A stretch of 64,000 nucleotides of DNA from Daedaleopsis sinensis (Eukaryota > Basidiomycota > Agaricomycetes > Polyporales > Polyporaceae): assembly GCA_033807695.1 (NCBI GenBank), contig CM066306.1:3906001-3970000 (forward strand). Reading direction: 5' to 3'. A program made the position numbers and the translations under genes. The notes beneath the pieces are model-generated. The model ran no database searches. It was not told where the DNA came from and saw only the letters and a list, made by a program, of their open reading frames with translations. Positions 23,773-35,877 of this stretch are shown in pieces; the first letter of the stretch is position 1, and the number at the start of each line of letters is the position of its first letter.

Positions 23773-24836
23773 TCGGTACCAAGCTGCTCCTCCGAGGTGC
23801 GCTCCTCATTTCGAGCACCCCCGTCAGCGACCGCGCAGGCTCAGTGTATGTGCGTACCGTGCGTGACACCGCGCTGGACCGGGCCCGGCTCAGTTCATGT
23901 GTGTACCGTGCACGACATGGTCAACGGTAGCCCGTCGACGCTACGCTTGACCGGGGACGGGCTCGCCGCAAGCGTACCTTGCGCCCACGTGAACGCGGTA
24001 CCAAACTGCTCCCCTGCACGTGGATATATTGTGTGTGTACCATGCATAGCCAACGGTCACAGCGAACCTTCTCCAAAGGCCGCCCGAGACGAGCCCATTG
24101 AACATCTCAGATGGACGCTACGCTTGACCGAGCCTGGGCTCAGCGCAAGCGTATCATCCATCCAAGTGAGCAGAGGACACGGAGATGGGGGTTCGCCGCA
24201 GACGCGAAGCACTACGAACGAGGAAATACTGGAACACAACGTCATAAAAACAATACGGGATGAACGCTTACTATGTGTTCGTCCTCACAGCTTTACCGTC
24301 ACGAACGATGGGTGGCTCACCTCCAAGCCTCGCAAGCACGACCCCGAGGTGCCCCAGATTCCCCCGCCGCGTTCTGCGATCGGTATGGGTCCCATCCCAC
24401 TCTCGATACCCGCAGGTGATTCATCACCTTACAAAGGTTGCGCGCGTGGTTTCCCCGCTCCCGGCAGCGAGTCGTTGGACGACGATTTGGACGACGAGGA
24501 CTTCCCGCGTGTGCAGGACATTCACAACATCTGGGACGATGAGAGGGCGGCTGCGGGGAGAGACGACGATGACGATGTCGACAAGGACAACTTCATCGTG
24601 AGGTCCTCGTGTGTTCGAGCACACACACCGAGCCCCGCCAGCGACCGACGAGGCTCGGGGTCTGTACCATGCATGGCCGCATCCGGATCAAGCACATCGG
24701 ACCCACATGAATCCGGTACCAAGCTGCCCCTCGCACATGATTCCGAGGTGAGTCCCTCATATGTTTGAGTACGCACACTGAGCCTCGCACGCAACCGACG
24801 AGGCTCGGTGTGTGTGGGTACCGTGTATGGCAGCCA
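23773..24836 (+). repeat. GGTACCAAGCTGC module family, unit 3
   Basis: Counterpart of 3107-4170, including the 333-codon open frame (23767-24768). Confidence 0.45.
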
Positions 24837-25641
24837 CCAACGTAGATGACGTGAATCCCATCCGGAAGAAGCTCGACGCTACGGCACGCGTGTACCCTCG
24901 ACCGCCGGGCCCGGACTCGGTCACCTGCCGCGAGCGTACCACGGACAGCAATGGGAACAGGACATAGACCTGTTCGGAGTGCCGACGACATGCTACGAGC
25001 ATGTCCTAGCCGCATTCGAAGCAGGGGACGAGGGCGATCGTATGCTACGCCGCGGACAGCTCTAATGGACACTCGAGATGACAAGATACTCACCTCTCGC
25101 ACATCCATCTCCGAGTTGACCAGTGTCGAGTTCGAACACGACCACCGACCGATCGCCTACAGCACCATCAGGATCCATGTGACACGGACGAGCAACAGGA
25201 GGGTGCGTACCGTTTCAGTAACTCGGAGATGTACTCGTCGTAGCACGAGGATCGACACCGCAAGACAGAGGCTGGGAGTACCATAGGGGAGGGCGGAGGA
25301 ATGCTGTCGTCGTGGACGTGGCAGAAAGAAAGGTGGGAGATTTGCGGTCGTGCGACCGTCACGCTCGCTCTAACATATGTTACTACTAAGCGAGAGCAGA
25401 GTCTTGACGCTCGGACTAACCCCAAATCAAATCTGGGCACACTCTCACACGGGCTCGCTTCCCTTACGCCCCTCCCGCCGCATCGCTCTGGAAGACTTAT
25501 ATGATCGCCGCCTGGCAGTCCGACGACAAGAATGTGACGACTGAGTCGTCAGTGCGTTCTGCACCGGTGTGTACCGAACACAAATTGCGAGCATGATATG
25601 GAATAACACCGTCATCTCCGACATGAATACCGACCGTGTAC

Positions 25642-26374
25642 CTAGTCCGACCACTCCGACTCGATCGGGTCCGACGGCATCAGCTCAGCACGCCGCTGGG
25701 CACGTCGCTCCTCCTCGTCACTGAACTCGCTGATAGACGACACGGAGTCCTCCTCCTCCTCCGCCTCCGCCTCCATCTCCGGTGTGATGATCAACGCGGA
25801 CTTGGGCATCTTGCGGTTAAGGCCATGTGGGTTCCTCACCGGACGCTCCCGCTGAGCTCCACAATCCGGCCGGACTGGAGTCTTCTTGCGGACGTGACCC
25901 GCATTGCCGTTCCCGCTGCTACCGCCGTTCAGGCTGCCGTCGTCGTCGTCGTCGTCGTCGTCGGTACAGCCCACGGCTGCGAGAAGACGGTCGATGGCTG
26001 CAGCCCGGCGCTCCTCCTCGGACACGCGTTCGAACCGCATCTGGCCGTCCTCCCAGAGCGCGACGAGGTGGCCGATCCGCGCACTCCCGGTGATGTCGCT
26101 CAGGTTTGCGAGCTTCCATCTCTGCGGGAAGCCGACGAGCTTGAGGCCGTACTTCTCGTAGACGTGCTTGTAGTAGCCCTCTTGCGTCCAATGCATTTGT
26201 GCATCCGGGTCTCCGGAGAGCAGGACTGAGGACCGGTGTCAGGACAAGCGTGGGGATGAACAGGTAGGACTCACCGAGAGTGTCTTTCATGTCCTTGCGC
26301 AGTGCGCCCCGCATTCCTAGCTCCCGGCGCGAGTAGCCTGTGGACCGTAGAGTCTGTCCCAGAGAAAGACCCAT
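25642..26374 (-). CDS. Unrecognised acidic-tail protein, unit 3
   Basis: Counterpart of the unit 1 gene; exons 26275-26374 and 25642-26225, with the same predicted protein. Confidence 0.6.
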
Positions 26375-27871
26375 TGTGGTGAACTTGAAGGGGGTGATAT
26401 AGAAGTGCAGATGAGGAGAACAAAGTCGGGGAGGGAGTGAGTTGTGCGACTCCGTAGTGGTGGTAGAGTTCTCGGAGACGATGTAGTGGTGGTAGAGCTC
26501 CAACTCGGAGAGCTCGAACGACAACTCGACAAAGTCCAAGCCTTCCTCCATGGTGCATTACTTACCGCTCGACAGTCAGCAGTTGCTCGGTGGGGCAGTG
26601 CCTTGTTGGCTGTAAGTCCATTGTCGGAACATAGATCCGTCGCTTCAAGCAATGTGACATGGTGATAGTAGAGTGCGGTACGCGGTGGAGATCTACTCTA
26701 ATATTTGAGTTAAACAACCGACTCATTGCACACTTCTTCCCGCTTTCTCTCGCTCATGAATGGTGTCCCCTTGAAATTGAAAGACACACCCTCCCTGGGC
26801 CAGTGCAGTGAGGCGCAGGACGTCTCTGAAGCAGTCATGCTTGAAGCAGACTCCACCGAGCTGAGCTCAAGAGTGCAGTCATTCATGCAGATCTCATCTC
26901 GCTCAAGCAATTCTGCCAAGCGGTCCAGACACATACGAGTTGAAATTCTCCTAGCCGAGTGGTACGCACTCGATCTGGGGATGATCTCTCCACGGCCCGG
27001 CTCTATCGACATCCACAGTCCCGGTACCGAGCTTGAGCACCGTCAGCCTACTTCCTGTGAGTCTATAAGCACCTCAAGAAGAACCTCGCCATTCTTCTCA
27101 AGTAAATCTCTGCAGAAATCAGGGTCTCCGAGCTCATGCTAATGATGGAGTCCATGAACTGGAATGAGTACAGGAATATCCTTACGGACCACACAAGCGA
27201 TAATAAGTCTGTTCCCACCGCGTCGCCCGTAGCTAGCACCTTCTAGTTTGATATTCAAGTTCAATTTTCTAGCACGACAGAGTTCTCAGCTGACTCCACC
27301 GGAACTCGCCACAGGCAGCATGGTGCGACGGCGTCGGAAGCTTGCGAACGGCCGATGCACCCCGAAACCACACCCGACTTGATGGGACTAATGTGAATTG
27401 GCGACGCGGCACCCAGCCTTCTGACGGCTCTACGTCCACCTCGAGCTTGCGGCTCCAACACGACGTTGTGTCGGAAACGAGATGCGCCGCTCGGGGAACT
27501 CGGAAGCCGGGCAGTCCATCGCATTGCTCTGTATACATGCATTCAATTTCTCGAGAACAAGGGATGACATGGAGTCGTATGAGTGCACAAGGTACAGATG
27601 GGCTAGGGTCTGCGCTGCGCCGCTCGCGCCGCTCATACGGCTCTCATCAAGGGTCCTGCGTACTTGGTATCAATCGTGCGGGACGGCGCCCGACGCTAGC
27701 CTGAGAGTGTCCATGATCGCATGCGTCGGGTATGCTACGCGCAGAGAAATTGCCAGCGCCGAGTCCCGACGGCCGATGTTCGCATGACCCCACCCGCAGG
27801 CTGGCGGTGCGCACGGACCATCCTGCGTCCTATAAATCCTGCGAGAGGACGGACGGTCCTGCACTCACCCC

Positions 27872-28846
27872 ATGGCACCTGTCTTCTCCTCCTCGCGCTC
27901 CCCTCTCTCCGATTCCTCCCTGCCATGTCGTCGTTGCATGTTGCGATCAGTAGTCGGGTATGTCAGACGGCTGTAGCACACACTTCGTACTGACGAGACT
28001 GCCAGACGTCACCCTGTCGATCAGCCTCCAACGCACTGTTCAGCATATGGTACGTCACTCACCGTTTGCGCATGCTGCTGTGCTGACGTTTGGTGATCCC
28101 CTGAACAGCGCGGCGAGCTATTAAGCTACCGGTTTCGAACCCAGAGACGACGGTACGTGCGCGCAGTCGGGTATGTCGGACGGCAGTGGCGAAACCTTGT
28201 AATAACGCGGTTGTTAGATGTCAGAGCATGGACGCCTCATCCCGTTGATCAGCTTCCATGTGAGCCCACTGTTCAGTACATAGTACGTCATTTACCATCC
28301 GCGCAAGCTGCCGTGCTGACATTCGATCCTCTGAGCAGCGCGGCGAGCTACCGAGCTACCGGTATCGAATGCAGAGAAGACGGTACGTGCGCGCAGCCTT
28401 TCAGAGCCAGCTGGGCAGGTTCTGACGTCCACTCTCCAGTGTGGCGCTCGCCGCACCGTTCCCTTGCCATTCCACGTCATGCAGACGAGGTCCCTGGACC
28501 GAGTCGGACGTCCCCGGCAGCCGGTACCCTCTATGCTCGGTCGACGGTCGACGCGAGGCCACGGCGACACGCACACATGTGTCATCGAGACCTGCCTGGT
28601 CGACCTGCGAGACTGATGGTACCGCCGGCAACGCCGCGTGATTTCACGCTGATCAGCTCAGTCTATGTAGTATGCGCCGCTCGCGGAGGGCGGTCGCCGG
28701 TACGTACGGCGTCGGTAGAATGCGGCCGAGTCAGGTCTCACGGTCTCCCGTTCGCTAGACCCAGCACTCAGGCTGTGCGTGACGACGTGTGCGTATGGAG
28801 CTGGGGCAGCTGGACCCCGCGCTGCGAACGGCGAGATCGACGGTGA
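27872..28846 (+). CDS. Candidate multi-exon gene of unknown function, unit 3
   Basis: Counterpart of 7206-8180 with its TATA box at 27831. It is weak for the same reasons as unit 1. Confidence 0.3.
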
Positions 28847-30986
28847 CGTGTTGACTGTCGACGGCCCGCACGCCTGCTTGAACGCCTTGGGGATGCCTGT
28901 CGCTGCCGGTACGGCGGTAATTCGTGCGGATGACGTTCAAGTTCGTTTTGTGGTAGCGTAAGAGTGAGCTTACCGTGCAATCTTGTGAGCCGTGAGGAAC
29001 GACTGGTCTTGGAAGGTGGATCACGGGTGTAGATGGAGGGACACGTGCCGCGCGTGGTTTTCTCCACAGATCTCACTGTCACTGTCAGGTCGCAGACGGA
29101 GCGGTCGCAACGCAGGTGGCGTCAGAAGGGCGACAGGAAGGGTGCGGAGGCAGGGATGACGGGCAGACTATAGCAGTGTTGGGAGCGTGGATGGGGTGTT
29201 TATCCAGTCGTGTAGTGCAGAGCGTCGCGCATGTTAATCACGTACCGTCGAATGACAAGCTTTGTCGCTTTGTTCCCATGCCGAGCGTAGCGATCGACAC
29301 AGAGTCATCCCGGGAGCGAATGGATCGTCGACGTGGAGCAAGAGGAATCGGCCGTCGTACTAACAGAGCACACTTACCTCAATGGCGCAGACGACGGCGG
29401 ATTGGAAGTCGTACCATTCAAGTTGAGTGCGGGTCTTGTCCCGGCTCACGAGAACTGTGCGGCGGGTTCAGCTCGACTCTTGACACTGGGCAGACATGCT
29501 GCGACCGCATCCTTAGACAGACCGTCGGCCTGTGCACGCACCGTACTACCGTGTCTATCCTGCACCAGACAGACACCGCCCCATGCACCCGTATCGCTGT
29601 TAACACCACGTCCGTTAGAACAGACCAGGCTGCACACAAGAGCTGGCTTACCGCTTTCAGCTGAATGACACACTCGCCGCCCGATCATCTCGAGCTTCGA
29701 TTGAAAGGTATCCGGTGGGCAGACTCCCTCGTCCAACGTCGCCATGCACAGCGCACTTTGCGCTGCGCTGACACGGCGGCCCGGACGGTAGGGGGTGGTC
29801 CGGGATGGTGCACTGTCAACGGAGAGGTACGTATCCGTGTGAGCAGCTGTGTGGTCTCGCCGCACGGGGAGGTACTTCGCACTAATGCGGCGTGACCGCT
29901 CAGCTGAGCATGATCCTTGCGGATCTGTAGTTCGCGACTGGCCGTCTGAATGAGGCCATCGGTTCCTGACTAGTGTCGGTAAGTATGCATGCGCGGTCTG
30001 AGAACTAGCACTCACCTTTCATCTGTAGCCCTCGGCAAAGTCGGGCAGCACGCCGTCTGTGTTGAGCGATGAAAATCGCTCCGAGTTGTCCAGGGGGAAA
30101 GCTCAGCGCCCGGAGGTGGAAGAGGGCGGCGTGATGTCGGGCACGGTGCCCTTGAAAGCACAGGGCGCGCGGCTCGCGGTCGTGGCCAAGACATGTAGCA
30201 CGTTTCCTTGGGATGGAGTGGAAGCAGACTCGGAGCGCAGACTTGTATCGCTGCGGCCGGGCAGAGATGCGGTAGTTGTCGACTTGGAGCTGTGTCCCGG
30301 GACGACTTGGAGGCCCAGCACGGACAGGGAGCTGCTCAGGTCGCCGTGGGCTTGTCCGAGTCGTAGTAGCAGTGAGCAATGGCCGTGCTCGCGGGACGCG
30401 TCCGTGTGTGCTTACCGTGCTACTAGTAGTCATTAATGGCTGCTCACGAGAGGGTGTATGCACAACTGAAGGTCGCCTGGAGGACGGCTCAGGGCGAGCG
30501 CCGAGGGCAGGTCGAAGCGGGGTTCGCGCGTGAGGCCTGCCTGGCGCACCGGAGGGCGCAGAGCTGCCACTGGGGAGACTGTACATACGTGCGCAGCGAC
30601 CGTCCTCTGATCAGCCGGGCGCGAGGAGACGGAGTGAGGAAAGGGAGACTTACTGAGTAGCGGCGCGTGCCACATGCGCGCTTGGGACGCGTCGCGGATG
30701 ACGGCGGCGTCTCCCCGTTCCCACGGTGCTCCTCTCGATGCTGGCCCTGCGCTGGCAGCTGCTGATCGATATCTCTCCTCCTCGCCCAGGCTCGCGGCCT
30801 CCCAGCAGCGGCCGCGATCGCCAACGTCAACTGAGCAAGCACTCATGCAAGCACTCATGCAAGCATTCCAGTGGCCGTCCCGCACTTTCTCCGTCGGGGA
30901 CTTGCGGGGGGAGCATCCAGACCGTTCCGTCGTTCGAACACACACCGGTCCGCGGCCAGCCATGCACCCATTTTCTTGTGAGCTCG

Positions 30987-30993
30987 TATAAAG
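30987..30993 (+). promoter_or_regulatory. TATA box of xylulokinase copy 4
   Basis: TATAAAG 54 bp before ATG 31041, identical to copies 2 and 3. Confidence 0.7.
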
Positions 30994-31040
30994 ACCCCGC
31001 CATGGCCCTCTCGCGATATCCCCATCCCATCCCAGCCACC

Positions 31041-33525
31041 ATGTCTTCTCACATCGACGATCCCCTCTTCCTCGGCCTCGATCTGTCTACTCAGGGCCTC
31101 AAGGCCGTCCTCATCGACGCGGACGGCGTGCTCGTCCACGAATCGTCTGTCAACTTCGACCGCGACCTCCCCTCTTATGGCACCACCAACGGCGCCATCA
31201 AGGGGCCCGACCCGGGCGAGGTCACTTCGCCTGTCCGCATGTGGCTCGATGCGTACGACCTCATCCTCGAGCGCATGCGCGCGGCCGGTGTCGACTTCTC
31301 TCGCATCCTAGGCATCTCGGGCGACGGACAGGTGAGCTTTCTACGCAGATCCATCTGTCGCATGTAGCTCAACGAGCTGCACAAGCAACACGGCTCCGTG
31401 TACTGGTCCGAGGACGCAGAACGTCTCCTCGCGTCGCTCGACTCGACTCGCCCACTCGCGGAACAGCTCGCGCCCACAGCGTTCTCCCTCCCACGCGCTC
31501 CCATCTGGCAGGACTCGTCGACTACACGAGAATGTCGTGAGCTCGAGGATGCCATCGGCGGCCCGCAGGCTCTTGCCGACCTCACTGGAAGCAGGGCGTA
31601 CGAACGCTTCACGGCAAATCAAATCTCTCGGGTGCGTATCCTCCGTTATACTCTATGTGGGAGGTCAGAGTTGCGATCGGCGATCTTCAGGCCAATCGCG
31701 GTCTCTTTTGCATCGCAGAATCGCGGATCCTGAGGCCTGATCCTTGCGACGCTGACGACCTTCGACAAGGTCACTCATCGCGCGTCGACCGAGATCCCAG
31801 ACAGCATCCCAATGTCTGTTCGTCGAAAGGCAATGTTCGAGCTTGATCTTTGTTTTGGACTACCCAGAATCTTCTCGACATTCCCTCTAGAATCGAGCCC
31901 AAACCGCTTACTCTGCTGCCTCCCCAGTCAGAGTAGGTGATTTTGGCTCGGAATTTGGTGACGCGTCGTCCATAGAACCGCCTTCGAATTTGTTATTTGC
32001 GGGCAGCGATTTTGAGCGACATCGGCAAAGGCTCCTCCAGTAGAATCTGCTTCAGAAGCTGTCCACTCTGTTCCCCGCTATTTAGTGGGGGTCGGAGTCG
32101 AGCCTTTGAGGTGGATGGGCTCGGATTATCGAGGTGTCATCCCCAGAATTGTGAGGTTCTAATGCCGAGATGGTCGTTCTACGTTGGCTTCAAGCGCTTT
32201 GCGCTTGTACAGCAGGATGTCGAGAAGTCGAACACCCATTCTGACTCTCACTCTCGCACTTTCCCGTCTTCCGATGCCATTCCGCCATGGGTTTATTCTG
32301 GTCTCCAAGTCAATCCTACTCCACACTCTTGCTAATCCTTGCATAGATTCGTCGCATCTTTCCGGATGCATACCGCGCAACGGCCCGTATCTCCCTAGTC
32401 TCCTCATTCATGCCGTCTCTATTCCTCGGTTCTATCGCGCCGATCGAAGTCTCGGACGCAAGCGGCATGAATCTTATGGACGTCCTTACATGCAAGTGGG
32501 ACGAGCGGTTGCTTGTCGCGGCAGGCGGTCCGGAGTTGCGCGCAAAGATCGGCCCCGAGCCCGCTCCTGGCGGCGAGTTCCTGGGCACGATCCACCCTTA
32601 CTGGGTACAGCGTTGGGGCTTCAACCCGGGTGAGTGCGTACGTTGTACATGTGATGCACAGCAGGCTGATGCCCTCCCAGACTGCGCCATCGCTCCGTTC
32701 ACGGGAGACAATCCGGCGACAGTAGTCGCGCTGTCGACACCCGGAGATGCGATTCTCTCCCTCGGCACGTCGACCACCCTCCTCCTCTCGATACCCCCGG
32801 CGGAGACCGCGCCGAAGCGGTTCACCACGTCTCACCTGCTCTCGCACCCCACGACGCAGGACGCGCACATCGCGATGCTCTGCTACAAAAACGGTGCCCT
32901 CGCGCGCGAGCAGGTGCGGGATCAGTACGCCGACGGCCACTGGACGCGGTTCAACGAGCTCGTCGAGCAGCGCCCGGCGGGCAACGGCGGCCTCATGGGC
33001 TTCTACTTCCCGCTCCCCGAGATCATCCCGCCCAACGTCCAGGGCACGTTCCTCTTCTCCACCAGCACGCCATCGGGGCCCGCGTCCGTCGCGGAGTCTG
33101 ATTTCCCAGCAGCGGCGCACCCGCGTGCGATCCTCGAGTCGCAGTTCCTCTCCATCCGCTCGCGCATCGCTGCGATCCTCCCGCCCGACGCGCCTCCTCT
33201 CCAACGGCTCGTCCTCTCGGGCGGGTCGTCCGCGAACGCGGTGATCCGGCAGGCGGCCGCGGACGTGTTTGGGATGCGCGTTTTCGTGGCGGGCAAGGAA
33301 GGGGCAGCGGAGGGCGGCGCGCAACTCGCGCGGTTCGCGTGGTGGCGCGCGGAGAACGGCGGCTCCGGGTCGTTTGAGGAGATGCGCGCGAACGACGGCG
33401 AGGGCGTGCGCATGAAGTGCGTCGCGGAGCCGGACTGGGCGCGCGAGGCTGTTTACAGGGGGTTGGTCGAGGCGTATCGGGCGTGCGAGGCGGAGGTTGT
33501 GAGGGTTTGCGCAGAACGGGCTTGA
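31041..33525 (+). CDS. D-xylulokinase, copy 4 ('right-type' 3' half)
   Basis: Exons 31041-31331, 31386-31631, 32347-32629 and 32681-33525; 554 residues. The 5' half is the same as in copies 2 and 3. From 32889 on it differs by many mostly silent third-base changes, a cluster of replacements (STSTPSGPASVAESDF against STDAPSVPASVADADF) and a different C-terminus (VRVCAERA). All kinase motifs are kept. It is the last copy; the flanking sequence then becomes single-copy, and neither the minisatellite nor the spacer follows. It therefore preserves the right-hand parental gene in full. Confidence 0.92.
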
Positions 33526-33935
33526 GGACTGGGTTATCGGGTAATGGGTGGATATTGCTTGGAAATGTGAGTGAACGGTCTGATAATGCTCTTGCGTTCG
33601 GAGGCGTAGAGGGACTGGCTCTATAACTGACGCCATCCAAGCCAATGTATTCTACACATGCTTGCAATATAGGGGTTTCTATGCGATGCAAGTCAAGGCA
33701 GTCCGAGCTCACACTATCGCCGCATCCAATTTTGCTCATAGACTTTCGCTTTTAGACTATCGCGAAAAAGTACGACATGTGTCTGGCCCTCTCGATGCTC
33801 GAGAGCCAAGTCATGGAGCGTGCCATCGACGAGCCCTTCTAGCTGAACGTCGTTTGACCATGCAACCGCACTCTAGTGTGCTGCGGTAAGGGCGACGTCC
33901 ACGAGGCATGTCTTCCTTCCCTCAGCTTCAGGCCA
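33526..33935. other. Intergenic region after the array
   Basis: About 400 bp of moderately AT-rich sequence with no gene. It holds the 3' flank of xylulokinase copy 4 and the upstream region of the BTB gene. Confidence 0.5.
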
Positions 33936-33941
33936 TATAAG
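33936..33941 (+). promoter_or_regulatory. TATA-like box of BTB gene
   Basis: TATAAG about 71 bp before the ATG at 34012, followed by a pyrimidine-rich leader. Confidence 0.5.
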
Positions 33942-34011
33942 CACCCGACCTCGTCTCCATTCGATCGCTTGCAACGTCCTCCCGTATCACCTACCAAGCC
34001 GACTCACGAGA

Positions 34012-35514
34012 ATGTCTACGCACTCCGAGTCGCCCGACACTGCCCTTCCTCCGAACCCCCCTCCGATTCGTGCCGCCGGGTCACCCTTCGACAAGGCCAG
34101 TGCCGATATTGTCCTCCGAACGGCCGATCGTGTCGACTTCCGCGTCCACAGCCATATCCTCATCGTCGCATCCCCCGTCTTCGAGACGATCCTCGGACTC
34201 CCGCATACCCCAGGCAGCACCGGCGACGAGACGATTGACGGACGCCCTGTTATCGAGATCAGCGAGGACAGCGCATGTCTCGATACGATCCTCCGTATAT
34301 GCTACCCTGTCGAAGAGGGGGCGCCGCCCACCACTATCGGGGCAAGCGAAGCGCTACTAGAGGCCGCGATGAAGTACGAGATGCACTACCCCTTCTCCGT
34401 GTTGAAGAAGGACTTCCTTTAGCTTGCCGCGCGGAGTCCCGTTGAAGCGTACGCTGCTGCGTGTCGCTTAGGGTCAGAGGAGCTTGCTCGACGCTGCGCA
34501 GAGTTGTCGTTGGACGTGAAGATGGGGAATACCAGGTGGAGTCAGGATATGGGCGCAGGGACCGCTGGACAATATTTCCGGCTGCTTTATTTCCGCCGAA
34601 TTTCCTACCCTCAGGCCTACCACGATTATCGTTTCTTGACACCGAACCCAACTCCCCTCTATGACACAGAGCCGCCCTCGACGGACCCCACTACCGTCCC
34701 TGCTCACGACATGCTTCCAAACATGCCCTTTCCAGACCTTGTGTGTCGGTCTTCTGATGGTCACGACTTCGAAGTTCACCGCGGAATCGTCTCCGCGGCT
34801 TCTCCGATGTTATGCGGGAGGATCAAGGAGTTGGTGTCCGGTCGTCCAGTCTCACTAGACGACGCCGAGGCGGGCGGACAGGCTCTCCCGACCTTACCTC
34901 TCGAGGAACGTGGCACCGTCTTAGCCGCTATACTTCGGATGTGCTACCCCATGACTATCGACCTACCTTTGGACCCGCAGGACTTCGCAGACGTCCTCTT
35001 CGCCGCCCGAAAATACGGTATGGAGAAGGCTTGTAAGAAGATCCAGAAGCGATGGTATGCGGTTGCCGAAAACAACCCTTTTCGAGCCTACTTCGTTGCG
35101 GTCCACGCGCGTTGGCTGGAGGGAGCGGAGCAAGCTGCGCGACTCCTGGCGTACCGTTCATTCGAGAATCTGTACACACCAGAGATGGAACTCGTCTCTG
35201 CCCGCTCATACAGTAGCCTTATCACCTATCAGGAGTCGCGCAAGGACGCAGAAAGCAGGGCATTCTCTAAGTATCCGCTATTACACCGGGCAGAAATGTC
35301 TGCATTTGTGCAGCGCGGTGCCCCCTCGGAGCAAATCCTTTGCGATGTAACAGTGCTACTCAATACTCTAGCTGCACAATTCTCAGACACGTTCCCCAAG
35401 AGTTACAGTAAATCAGCCATCTGTGTACAGTGTAATAACCTGAAGGACGCTATACCAGCCATATTACTACAGAGGCTTAGGTCCGAATCAGTACTACATA
35501 CCTTGTCGTTCTAA
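34012..35514 (+). pseudogene. Double BTB/POZ protein with one in-frame TAG
   Basis: One frame is open from ATG 34012 to the stop at 35514 (about 500 codons) except for a single TAG at 34420-34422. Before it lies a BTB domain: ADIVLRTADRVDFRVHSHIL, ASPVFETILGLP, then ILRICYPVE and AAMKYEMHYPFSVLKKDFL. Directly after the TAG the family's next helical region continues (SPVEAYAAACRLGSEELARR). A second BTB follows at about residues 240-340 (FPDLVCRSSDGHDFEVHRGI, ILRMCYPM, AARKYGMEKACKKI). Such proteins are a large expanded family in Agaricomycetes, thought to be adaptors of unknown targets. A 49 bp GTACGA..TTTAG intron would remove the TAG but also the conserved AAxKY helix. A shorter protein could start at the ATG at 34504. 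A nonsense allele, a sequencing error or readthrough are all possible. Confidence 0.65.
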
Positions 35515-35877
35515 CTTCTCATTATTCTGACATCATACATATACGATCAGCCTTTACTTCCACCCTTGCTAGCATGGTATCGCAGATGACATTATCACAT
35601 TTGCTCCTCACTATCGCAATCGCAGTTACTTGAGCGTGGGGCTTCGGTCGTGCACTGTCAGTGCGCCGATGGTGTGTGAAGTCGATGATTGAATATTCCC
35701 CGGCGTGAAGTCAGCAGACGTCTCAACGAATGGTACCTTAGCTGATGCGAATTAAGGACGAACGTCAGAGTCGTCACATAACAGTGCGGTTCTTGAGGAG
35801 CATATCATTATACATACATTCGACAGACATCCTATTGACATTGATAACCTGTGTCACAAACGATCGCTCAGAGGAAG
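35515..35877. other. Intergenic region between BTB and homeodomain genes
   Basis: AT-richer, convergent 3' flanks of the BTB gene and homeodomain gene A. No gene seen. Confidence 0.5.

Larger units (their letters stand above)
22399..32731. repeat. Tandem array unit 3 (10,333 bp)
   Basis: Third unit. Beyond it, identity with the earlier copies continues only to 32888; the first difference is at 32889 in exon 4 of copy 4. Confidence 0.95.

Noticed and set aside
32419..33645. 408-codon minus-strand open frame opposite xylulokinase copy 4
   Set aside because: It is Arg/Ala-rich antisense to a GC-rich kinase exon with strong third-base bias; shorter versions occur opposite the other copies. No family features.
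34373..34422. Intron GTACGA..TTTAG removing the TAG in the BTB gene
   Set aside because: Size and borders are plausible, but it would delete the conserved AAMKYEMHYP helix of the BTB domain; kept only as an alternative.
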